DNA from: an uncultured Clostridia bacterium
GTDB taxonomy: Bacteria; Bacillota; Clostridia; UBA1381
Assembly: GCA_934476075.1 (NCBI GenBank)
Contig: CAKSNH010000027.1
Location: forward strand, 1-20,839
Direction of reading: 5' to 3'
DNA length: 20,839 nt
The number at the start of each line of letters is the position of its first letter. Position 1 is the first letter of the stretch. This document shows, in pieces, positions 6,431-14,011 of the stretch. The notes beneath the pieces were generated by a model. That model worked only from the letters and a program-made list of their open reading frames with translations. It searched no databases and was not told the DNA's origin. Made by a program: the position numbers and the translations under genes.

Positions 6431-8716
6431 ATGTACGGTAAATCAAAGAGAATATTGTGTATATTTACGGTACTGGTTTTACTTTCATCAATGCTGAATA
6501 TTACGGTTTCGGCTGATGATAAAGAGGTGCTTGCTAAGTTTTCTTTTGAACAGAAAAATTCCGCTGATAACTCGCTGAATGTGACATACGGCGGAAGTGC
6601 ATCGGACGGATATGGTGCGACAAGCGGTATATTTACGGATAATTCACGCTTGTACGCAAGCATTACGGGCGAAGGCTTGAAAAAGATAGAGTGGTCAAAC
6701 TATGACGGAGCGGACGGAAACGCTTATACCGACAGTGACGGCGAGGCAATAGGTGCAGTGCCTGTCATGGCGGCAGGCAGTAAAAATATGTGGGGCGACG
6801 CACAGGTTTCGCCGGCATATTTTATGGCGGTAACATCTACTGTGGGATATAGCAATATCACATTTTCGGCAGATTTGGGCGGAAGTAAAAAGGGTGCGAA
6901 AAACTTTTTGCTTGCCTATTCGACAGACGGAACAAATTTTACGAAGGTATCGGATACGGTATATTCAATATCAAAAAATAAAACCTTGGAAAATGCAATA
7001 GCAAATATTCCTTTGCCGGAAAGTACATACAATTCGGATAAGTTATACTTGAAAATATACACAGCGGACAACACTGCAATAAGCGGCGGACTTTTGAGCG
7101 ACAATCCGAGCGGCGGTGAAAATGCGGTAAATAATGTATGCGTAAAAGGAACGCCGATTGACGGAAAGACAGTCTGGCAGCCGACATTTGATATTGTCAA
7201 GGTAGAACTTAGCGGAAATACTTTAAGTGTGACCGCAAAAAATGTATCGGAAGACAAATCGTCATGCGTAAATATAGTATGTCTGTACGACAGTTCGGAA
7301 CTCAAAAAAATTCTTACCGCTGACATGAATGATGTAGCGGCAAACAAAAAATGTACGCTGACATATGATGTAACGGACGTGAAGTTTGACAATATAAAAG
7401 TATTTGAGTGGAATTCATTGTCGAATGTTGCACCGATGAATAAGACCGTATCTTTTGAAAAGGACAATATAACCGTCACCCCGACACCGACGGCAGCTCC
7501 TACCGAAACACCGCAGCAATATTCAAATGAGCCTGCATACAAGGACATACCGAGAGTTGATATAACGGGCGACATAACGGATATATCGAGAGAAAACGCA
7601 AAGGACGTTACACTTTCGTACACAAGCTCAACAGAGTCATTCACATCATATGCAACAATAAAATGGCAGGGACGTTCGAGCGTGACGCAAGGGTATCCGA
7701 AATATAATTATGCGTTGAAACTTTTCAAAGACGAGGAGCGTCAGACCAAGGACAAACACCAATTCAAAACATGGCTTGAATCGAACAATTATTGTCTGAA
7801 AGCGAATTGGATGGACTCTACCCATGCAAGAAATATAGTGAATGCTCGTCTTGCCGCAAGCATACAAAAGGAGCTTTTGCCGACAGGCGTAAGCGGACTT
7901 ATTGACGGATTTCCTATCCATGTGTATTTAAACGGTGAGGACCAGGGCATATATACATGGAATATCCCGAAAAAGGGCTGGACATTTAATATGGACTCTG
8001 ACAACCCAAATCATATAATTTTCGGCGGAGAACAGCAAAAGGGTGCGTGCCTGTTTGAAAATGAGTCGGAAAGCGATAATGACTGGGAAATGGTATATCC
8101 CGACACGTCAGATACGGCTCGTGGCAAGCTTAACAGACTGATTAATTTTGTAAAAGACAGTTCCGTTGAAGAATTTAAGGAACATTTTAACGAATATCTG
8201 AATTTTGACAGCGTAGTTAATTACTATGTATTTGCACATATAATCTGTCACACAGACGGGTATGCGAAGAATATGCTGTTGGTCACATTTGACGGGAATA
8301 TATGGTATACAAGTCTGTACGATATGGACAGTACATGGGGACTGCATTGGCGGGGCAACAAAATTATAGGTGCGGACGCACTGTACAATCCGCAGAACAA
8401 GGAAGGTACGTTATACAGTACAAGCCTGTTGTGGAGCAAATTTGAACAGGCTTTCGGCGATGAGATTTATCAAAGATACACAGAGCTTAGAAATAATGAG
8501 CTTACCGATGAGAAAATCATTGCGGCATACGAATATTTTATTGACGGTATAGGACAGGATTTGTATGACCTTGATGAAAAGGTTTGGGAGAATAAAAGCT
8601 ACAAGCACCCGTACATTCCGAGCCGTGATTACAGGCTTGACCAGATAAAACAATTCATGCAGGAACGTCAGACGTACACCGATGAATGGATGGAAAATTT
8701 GAGAACAACTAAGTGA
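6431..8716 (+). CDS. Secreted CotH-family kinase-like protein with N-terminal beta-sandwich modules
   Basis: The 761-residue product has a signal peptide (about 1-28). An extracellular beta-rich region follows (about 30-250), then a second beta module (about 251-343, ending in VKVFEWNSLSNVAPM). A Thr-Pro linker (about 349-361, TPTPTAAPTETP) leads to a CotH domain (about 372-750). CotH features include the D-G-x-P-x-x-x-Y-x-N-G-x-x-x-G-x-Y pattern near 492-508, HTDGYAKNML (607-616) and YDMDSTWG (630-637), whose Asp residues would bind Mg-ATP in CotH protein kinases. These residues look intact. ATG 6431 is chosen because AGGAGTG lies 6 nt upstream and a good promoter precedes it; an upstream TTG at 6356 falls before the promoter. 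The linker and signal suggest display at the cell surface. The substrate is unknown. Confidence 0.85.
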   Translation: MYGKSKRILCIFTVLVLLSSMLNITVSADDKEVLAKFSFEQKNSADNSLNVTYGGSASDGYGATSGIFTDNSRLYASITGEGLKKIEWSNYDGADGNAYTDSDGEAIGAVPVMAAGSKNMWGDAQVSPAYFMAVTSTVGYSNITFSADLGGSKKGAKNFLLAYSTDGTNFTKVSDTVYSISKNKTLENAIANIPLPESTYNSDKLYLKIYTADNTAISGGLLSDNPSGGENAVNNVCVKGTPIDGKTVWQPTFDIVKVELSGNTLSVTAKNVSEDKSSCVNIVCLYDSSELKKILTADMNDVAANKKCTLTYDVTDVKFDNIKVFEWNSLSNVAPMNKTVSFEKDNITVTPTPTAAPTETPQQYSNEPAYKDIPRVDITGDITDISRENAKDVTLSYTSSTESFTSYATIKWQGRSSVTQGYPKYNYALKLFKDEERQTKDKHQFKTWLESNNYCLKANWMDSTHARNIVNARLAASIQKELLPTGVSGLIDGFPIHVYLNGEDQGIYTWNIPKKGWTFNMDSDNPNHIIFGGEQQKGACLFENESESDNDWEMVYPDTSDTARGKLNRLINFVKDSSVEEFKEHFNEYLNFDSVVNYYVFAHIICHTDGYAKNMLLVTFDGNIWYTSLYDMDSTWGLHWRGNKIIGADALYNPQNKEGTLYSTSLLWSKFEQAFGDEIYQRYTELRNNELTDEKIIAAYEYFIDGIGQDLYDLDEKVWENKSYKHPYIPSRDYRLDQIKQFMQERQTYTDEWMENLRTTK

Positions 8717-8722
8717 ATAGAA

Positions 8723-8758
8723 AACAGGGTTATCGGCTTTAATGCCGATAACCCTGTT
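8723..8758. terminator. Hairpin between convergent cotH-like and rsmA genes
   Basis: A perfect 15-bp stem, AACAGGGTTATCGGC (8723-8737) with its complement at 8744-8758, closes a 6-nt loop. T-tracts are short on both sides, so it may be a moderate bidirectional terminator or an mRNA 3'-end stabiliser. Its position between two convergent stop codons supports this role. Confidence 0.75.
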
Positions 8759-8768
8759 ATATAACACT

Positions 8769-9620
8769 TTATTCGGAAAATGCGTCGCTTATCTTTGCAA
8801 ATTCCGCAAGACCCAAAGTTTCGCCCCGTACGGTCGGAGCTATGCCGATTGAAGTCAGTTTGTCCGAAATTTCCTGTTTGGAAAGACCGAAGTTCCCGTT
8901 TGTAAGACAATTAAGCAAGGTTTTGCGTCTTTGTGCAAACGATGCCTTAACTACTTTAAAGAACATCTTCTCGTCCTTTACTTCAATATTCGGCTTGTCG
9001 CATATTTCAAACTTCAATACCGCCGAATCCACCTTCGGAGGCGGTACAAACGCACTTGCCGGCACTTTTGTGACAACGCTCGGATTGGTGTAATACTGAC
9101 ACATAACGCTGATTGCACCGTAATCTTTTTTGCCCGGTTTTGCCGCTATTCTGTCGGCAACCTCTTTCTGCACCATTACCACAATATTGGATATAGGCAG
9201 TTTCTGTTCGATAAGCATAGTTATAATCGGCGTTGTGATGTAATACGGCAGATTTGCGGCTATACTGATTTTTTCATCGCCGAACTCATTTTTGATAATC
9301 TCCGCAATGTCAAGCTTCATAACGTCGCCGTTAATTATCTTCACATTGTCAAAATCGGATAACGTATCTTCAAGCACGTCCAAAAGCCGATTGTCAATCT
9401 CTATTGACACCACCTTTTGAGCATTTTGAGCAAGCTCCTGTGTAAGCACGCCGAACCCCGGACCTATTTCAAGCACACCGCTTTTTATATCCGCAGCATA
9501 CACAATATCTTCAAGTACGGATTTATCGGTAAGGAAGTTTTGCCCAAGACCCTTGCTGAATGTAAATCCATAGTCTGACGCTATTTGTTTTATCACTTTC
9601 GGTGACGTTAATTCGTACAT
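8769..9620 (-). CDS. rsmA: 16S rRNA (adenine1518-N6/adenine1519-N6)-dimethyltransferase RsmA (KsgA)
   Basis: The 283-residue product dimethylates two adjacent adenines in the 3'-terminal helix of 16S rRNA using S-adenosylmethionine, a late step in 30S maturation. The SAM-binding motif EIGPGFG (51-57) and the catalytic NLPYY motif (123-127) are present. The N-terminal GLGQNFL and the C-terminal FAQRRKTLLNCL block are typical for the family. The length fits RsmA rather than an Erm resistance methylase. ATG 9620 is preceded by AGGAGA at good spacing. The gene lies 16 nt after radA and is last in the trmB-radA-rsmA operon. No oddities were seen. Confidence 0.97.
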   Translation of the reverse strand: MYELTSPKVIKQIASDYGFTFSKGLGQNFLTDKSVLEDIVYAADIKSGVLEIGPGFGVLTQELAQNAQKVVSIEIDNRLLDVLEDTLSDFDNVKIINGDVMKLDIAEIIKNEFGDEKISIAANLPYYITTPIITMLIEQKLPISNIVVMVQKEVADRIAAKPGKKDYGAISVMCQYYTNPSVVTKVPASAFVPPPKVDSAVLKFEICDKPNIEVKDEKMFFKVVKASFAQRRKTLLNCLTNGNFGLSKQEISDKLTSIGIAPTVRGETLGLAEFAKISDAFSE

Positions 9621-9636
9621 TATTAATCTCCTGTTC

Positions 9637-11025
9637 TTATTTAATATAGCTTAGTGCCTCGAATAAATTTTTTGCACCGTAAACTTTTAACTCTTTCGGC
9701 AGTACCGCACCCCTGAGCGACTGCATAGGTACAACCGCCGACTTAAATCCAAGCTTTGCCGCCTCAGCAAGACGTTTTTCAAGCTGAGATACTCCACGCA
9801 ATTCTCCGCCCAAGCCAATCTCGCCGATGAAAAGCATATCATGCGGAATAGCCTTGTCACGAAGCCCCGTAGCTATTGCGGCACACACACCCAAATCCGC
9901 CGCCGGTTCATCTATTTTAAGTCCGCCGGCAACGTTTAAATATACGTCAAAATTGCCGAGCGAAAGCCGTGCACGCTTTTCAAGCACCGCAATCAAAAGT
10001 ATCATACGGTTTAAGTCTATACCCGAACTCATACGCCGTGGATTGCCGAACCCCGTTGGGGCAACAAGTGCCTGTATCTCCGCAAGCACACCCCTTGTGC
10101 CCTCCATGGTACACACTATCGCACTGCCGGAACTGTTCTCCGCTCTGCCCTCCAAAAGCATGGCGGACGGATTTTCCACCTCCATAAGTCCCGAATTACG
10201 CATTTCAAACACACCGATTTCGTTGGTCGAACCAAAACGGTTCTTCACCGCACGCAAAATGCGGAAAGTCATTTGCCTGTCACCCTCAAAATAAAGTACA
10301 CAGTCCACCATATGTTCAAGCACACGAGGACCTGCAATAGAACCGTCCTTCGTGACGTGACCGACAATAAACATGGATATTCCGCCGTGCTTGGCGGTAC
10401 GCATGAAAGCATTTGTCGCCTCACGCACCTGCGGTACACTGCCTGCCGCCGATGCGATTTCCTCATAGTGCATGGTCTGAATGGAATCTATAATTACAAT
10501 ATCGGGTTTTACGCTGTCTATGCACGCTATTACCGCATCAACCTCGGTTTCGGACACAAGGTACAAATTAGGTGAATTTACGCCCAATCTTTCGGCACGA
10601 AGCTTTATCTGTCTTTCCGATTCCTCGCCCGACACATACAGCACCTTTTTCGTTTTCGCCGTATAATTGCAAATCTGCAAAAGCAATGTCGATTTACCTA
10701 TACCGGGGTCGCCGCCCACGAGTATCAGCGAGCCTTTTACAATTCCACCGCCCAAAACCCGGTCAAGCTCTTTCATACCCGTGGCATATCGGGTTTCGTT
10801 GTCCGAGGTGATTTCGGATATTATCTGCGGTTTGTTGCGTACGGACAAAAATCCCGATGAATCGGTCTGTGGAGCGGAGGTGAGCGACTGAGTTTTCGGC
10901 TGAGCCTTTACAACAGTTTCGTTCAATGTGTTCCAGCTGTTGCATGACGGACATTTCCCCAGCCATTTTGCCGTTGTATATCCGCACACAGAGCATATAT
11001 ATTCGGATTTTAATGTTTTTTTCAT
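9637..11025 (-). CDS. radA: DNA repair protein RadA (Sms)
   Basis: The 462-residue product is a complete RadA, a hexameric ATP-dependent branch-migration factor in homologous recombination. An N-terminal four-cysteine zinc finger (C11, C14, C25, C28) is followed by a RecA-like ATPase with Walker A GGDPGIGKST (104-113), Walker B IVIID (about 176-180) and the RadA-specific KNRFG motif (261-265). A Lon-protease-like C-terminal domain lacking proteolytic function closes the protein (DLGVCAAIATGLRDKAIP region). ATG 11025 follows CCAAGGG. Only 3 nt separate it from trmB upstream, so the two are probably co-translated. Confidence 0.97.
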   Translation of the reverse strand: MKKTLKSEYICSVCGYTTAKWLGKCPSCNSWNTLNETVVKAQPKTQSLTSAPQTDSSGFLSVRNKPQIISEITSDNETRYATGMKELDRVLGGGIVKGSLILVGGDPGIGKSTLLLQICNYTAKTKKVLYVSGEESERQIKLRAERLGVNSPNLYLVSETEVDAVIACIDSVKPDIVIIDSIQTMHYEEIASAAGSVPQVREATNAFMRTAKHGGISMFIVGHVTKDGSIAGPRVLEHMVDCVLYFEGDRQMTFRILRAVKNRFGSTNEIGVFEMRNSGLMEVENPSAMLLEGRAENSSGSAIVCTMEGTRGVLAEIQALVAPTGFGNPRRMSSGIDLNRMILLIAVLEKRARLSLGNFDVYLNVAGGLKIDEPAADLGVCAAIATGLRDKAIPHDMLFIGEIGLGGELRGVSQLEKRLAEAAKLGFKSAVVPMQSLRGAVLPKELKVYGAKNLFEALSYIK

Positions 11026-11028
11026 AGC

Positions 11029-11670
11029 TTATACCCTTGGGAAAGCCTCTAAACGATAGATTGGCATTCCTTCGTCAGAGAACTTTTTCTCATATTCCGT
11101 CATAACATTGCCCTCAAAATCACTGTTGTGCAAATCAAGAGTTATATTGTGCATTTTAAAGTCATTGTCGGCGAATGAGTTAAGCGAAAATTCAAACAAA
11201 CTGCGGTTATCGGTTTTAAAGAATATACCACAATTCTCCGGCAGTAATTTCTTATAAATGTTAAGAAAATTTGTGTGTGTAAGTCTGCGTTTTGCGGTTT
11301 TCTTTTTCGGCCATGGGTCGCAGAAATTGATGTATATGCGTGAAAATTCCGACGGAGTGAAGTATTCCTCCAAAAGCATTGCGTCACCGTCGATAAACAA
11401 AACGTTTGTCAGCTCCTCCCTCTGCACACGCTCCATAGCAAGCACCAATACATTTTCATAGCGTTCGATTGCGACATAGTTTATATTCGGATTTTGCTTT
11501 GCCATACCGGTCACAAATCCGCCCTTGCCGCAGCCTATCTCTATATGAATGGGATTATTGTTTCCGAAAAGCTCGCTCCATTTTCCCTTTGCGGACTGCG
11601 GTTCTTTTATCCATATACTTTCGCAGCGTTCCATTCTCACACCACGGTTTTTCTTGTTTCTCATTCTCAT
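11029..11670 (-). CDS. trmB: tRNA (guanine46-N7)-methyltransferase TrmB
   Basis: The 213-residue product methylates N7 of G46 in the tRNA variable loop with SAM. The SAM motif IEIGCGKG (43-50), the FCDPWPK catalytic block (117-122) and KRRLTH (127-132) are all present. The MRMRNKK N-terminus resembles that of other TrmB proteins, which supports ATG 11670 over the internal ATG six bases later; AGGAGA lies about 11 nt upstream. It is the first gene of the operon with radA and rsmA and has a near-consensus promoter. Length and motifs are normal. Confidence 0.96.
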   Translation of the reverse strand: MRMRNKKNRGVRMERCESIWIKEPQSAKGKWSELFGNNNPIHIEIGCGKGGFVTGMAKQNPNINYVAIERYENVLVLAMERVQREELTNVLFIDGDAMLLEEYFTPSEFSRIYINFCDPWPKKKTAKRRLTHTNFLNIYKKLLPENCGIFFKTDNRSLFEFSLNSFADNDFKMHNITLDLHNSDFEGNVMTEYEKKFSDEGMPIYRLEAFPRV

Positions 11671-11710
11671 GTTAAACTGTATCTCCTAAAATTATTATTA
11701 AAGCAGTTAT

Positions 11711-11739
11711 ATTATATATGAATCCCCTGTCTTTTACAA
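11711..11739 (-). promoter_or_regulatory. Promoter for the trmB-radA-rsmA operon
   Basis: On the minus strand, TTGTAA (11734-11739) and TATAAT (11711-11716, perfect -10) are spaced by 17 nt. The leader would be about 34 nt. Confidence 0.7.
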
Positions 11740-11834
11740 GTGAAATTGAATTAATTTGTTCGTTCGGGTATTACTTTTTTAATTTTTATGATATACATAT
11801 ATTTTAATTAATGTAAAATTATATTAAAATACGT

Positions 11835-11884
11835 TATTTTGTGCATAAGCATATTGGATTTTTTTGATTATATTGCACAAAATA
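11835..11884. promoter_or_regulatory. Perfect 11-bp inverted repeat, possible operator
   Basis: TATTTTGTGCA (11835-11845) and its exact complement TGCACAAAATA (11874-11884) are separated by 28 bp. The right arm ends one base before the -35 of the GGDEF gene promoter. The spacing fits either a regulator binding two half-sites upstream of the polymerase or a DNA hairpin. The rest of 11671-11989 is very AT-rich with no gene visible. Confidence 0.45.
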
Positions 11885-11885
11885 C

Positions 11886-11914
11886 TTGAAAATTTCTTTG
11901 TAATCTAATATAAT
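11886..11914 (+). promoter_or_regulatory. Promoter for the c-di-GMP gene pair
   Basis: TTGAAA (11886-11891) and TATAAT (11909-11914, perfect -10) are spaced by 17 nt. The leader to the TTG start at 11990 is about 70 nt and AT-rich. Confidence 0.7.
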
Positions 11915-11989
11915 AGTTATATAATTTTTATAATAGGGTATTAATACTATTCTATTTTAGTATTATATAATATTTGGAGGGGATATATT

Positions 11990-14011
11990 TTGAACATCAT
12001 AAAGCGTATAATGATTATTTTTAGTATATCATTCCTTATACCAATAATAGTTATGGTTATACATTTAACAGCATATGAACACAATTCGACAGTTCAACAG
12101 TATAAGGAAAAAGTAAATTCCGTGTTGACTGATATATCGAAGATGACAGATAATTACATGGAAGACTTAAAGCGTTATGTTCTGGAAAATTCCGAAAATC
12201 CTGATTTTAAATTAATTTTTTCAGATAAAAATAATTCCGATTATCAAAATAGAGTAAAATTGGATATAAATAACATAGTTAATTATTCGGACTGTACCGA
12301 AAATGCAGCGATTGTTTCGCTTGACGGCACAGTTATTTCCGCTTATAAATCTCTTACAGACTATTATTATGTTCCTTATGATACGCTGGCAGACGTGCGT
12401 GACAGCAGAAATGCCATTGTTGATTTTAATTTTATAGAAAACGGCTCGGACGTATATTTTGCGGCATACGCTCCGATAATCGCTAATGATGTTGTGTGCG
12501 GATATTATATGCAGATGTTTAATTCAAATTATTTGGAAACACTGATGTCTGCTTTTATCACTGATAAAACAGATTTTCTCAGCATTATAGATATGAACAA
12601 TAATCTGCTTTCACCAAATAATTTTTATAATTTGGGCGAGTATATTCAGATAAATCAGCAGGAAAATTTTGCGAATAAATTTCAAAAATCTATTGCGTGG
12701 GTTCCTAATCAAATATACTCCATTGACTTTGTATCCTCCGACAACAAAAAAATGCAAGCTATGCTTGTGCGTGATGAAGATACGGATTTGTGCTTTGTTT
12801 ATTCATATCCGAATTCCGTGTTTAATAAAAAAAGTAAATCTGTAATGTATATAATAGTATCGTATTTGGTTGTAATATTGATAGTACTTGCGGTTATATG
12901 CGTAAAACTTAGGAAAAGTCTTAATAACAGCTTTAACGAAGTTTTTAAAACTATTGAAATTTATGAGATGGGCGACTGGACGTATCGGCCGAAACTGGAT
13001 TCGGAAGATGAATTCGGCGTTATGGCACGTTCGCTTTGGAAGCTTGCCCAAACGCTGAGCCAGATGTATATGAATATCAAATTCAATGAATACAGATACA
13101 AGCTGGCTATGGAATTTTCAAGCGACTTGATTTTCGACTATGACTTAAAAGCGAACATATTCGATTCCGACAGAAAGAAATGGAATCAATTATTCCCGTT
13201 TGCGTATATGAAAAACGAAAAGAAAATAGCCGAAGAATTTATGAAGATAATACATCCCGATGATGCGGAAACGTTTAAAAATTACAGAAAGCAGTTGTTT
13301 CAGGATTGTTACAATGAACTTGAAAAGCAATCTTCAATAGAATTTCGTATGCGTTTGGCAGACGACGCTTATCATTGGATTGAAAGAAAAGACGTACTTG
13401 TAAAGGGTGTGGGGGATAATATAGAACATATTATCGGTACACTCGGTGTTATTGATGAGCGTAAGAACAGTGAGCTTGCCCTGACGCAGAAAGCTACCAT
13501 TGATACGCTTACAGGGCTATACAATCGTTTTACATTTATTAACAAAGTAAATGAGGCACTTGCAAAATCAAATCTTTTGTCGGCGGCAATCATATTTGTC
13601 GACCTTGATGATTTTAAGTTTATCAACGATACTTACGGTCATGAGGCGGGTGACAATGTTTTGAGTTTTGTAGGAAAAACTATACATGATGTTACATTGA
13701 ATAACGGTTTCGGCGGCAGATACGGCGGAGATGAATTCTTATTATTCTTGAATGATAAATCTATCGCCACACAAGTCGCAGATAAGATACTTGCAACATT
13801 GGCGAAAGATTTTACCGTAAGGGGAACAAACAGTGTTATCAAGATACATTCAAGTATAGGTATATCAATGTATAAAGACCATGATACTACGGTTGACGGT
13901 CTTATTAAAAAGGCGGATAATGCAATGTATTATTCTAAAAAGCACGGCAAAAACCGCTACACAATTTTTGACATTAACAAAGGAGACTATGAGAGTGAGG
14001 CAAAATCCTAG
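11990..14011 (+). CDS. Membrane sensor diguanylate cyclase (GGDEF, with PAS)
   Basis: The 673-residue product makes c-di-GMP from two GTP. Transmembrane segments at about 7-26 and 285-305 flank an extracytoplasmic sensor region of about 255 residues, probably Cache-like. The cytoplasmic part has a HAMP-like linker (about 306-360), a PAS-like domain (about 372-490) and a GGDEF domain (about 500-662). The active-site signature RYGGDEF is intact (GGDEF at 579-583), with upstream FVDLDDFKFIND around D538. The inhibitory RxxD site expected nine residues before the signature reads LNNG, so product inhibition through that site is unlikely. The start is a TTG at 11990, chosen because GGAGGGG (11976-11982) sits 7 nt upstream. 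It overlaps the next gene by 23 nt. The signal sensed is unknown. Confidence 0.92.
   Translation: MNIIKRIMIIFSISFLIPIIVMVIHLTAYEHNSTVQQYKEKVNSVLTDISKMTDNYMEDLKRYVLENSENPDFKLIFSDKNNSDYQNRVKLDINNIVNYSDCTENAAIVSLDGTVISAYKSLTDYYYVPYDTLADVRDSRNAIVDFNFIENGSDVYFAAYAPIIANDVVCGYYMQMFNSNYLETLMSAFITDKTDFLSIIDMNNNLLSPNNFYNLGEYIQINQQENFANKFQKSIAWVPNQIYSIDFVSSDNKKMQAMLVRDEDTDLCFVYSYPNSVFNKKSKSVMYIIVSYLVVILIVLAVICVKLRKSLNNSFNEVFKTIEIYEMGDWTYRPKLDSEDEFGVMARSLWKLAQTLSQMYMNIKFNEYRYKLAMEFSSDLIFDYDLKANIFDSDRKKWNQLFPFAYMKNEKKIAEEFMKIIHPDDAETFKNYRKQLFQDCYNELEKQSSIEFRMRLADDAYHWIERKDVLVKGVGDNIEHIIGTLGVIDERKNSELALTQKATIDTLTGLYNRFTFINKVNEALAKSNLLSAAIIFVDLDDFKFINDTYGHEAGDNVLSFVGKTIHDVTLNNGFGGRYGGDEFLLFLNDKSIATQVADKILATLAKDFTVRGTNSVIKIHSSIGISMYKDHDTTVDGLIKKADNAMYYSKKHGKNRYTIFDINKGDYESEAKS

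Noticed and set aside
6916..7644. 242-codon open frame antisense to the CotH-domain gene
   Set aside because: The composition is that of a reverse-frame shadow (rich in Ser, Phe, Val) and the plus-strand gene has clear domains, promoter and ribosome binding site.
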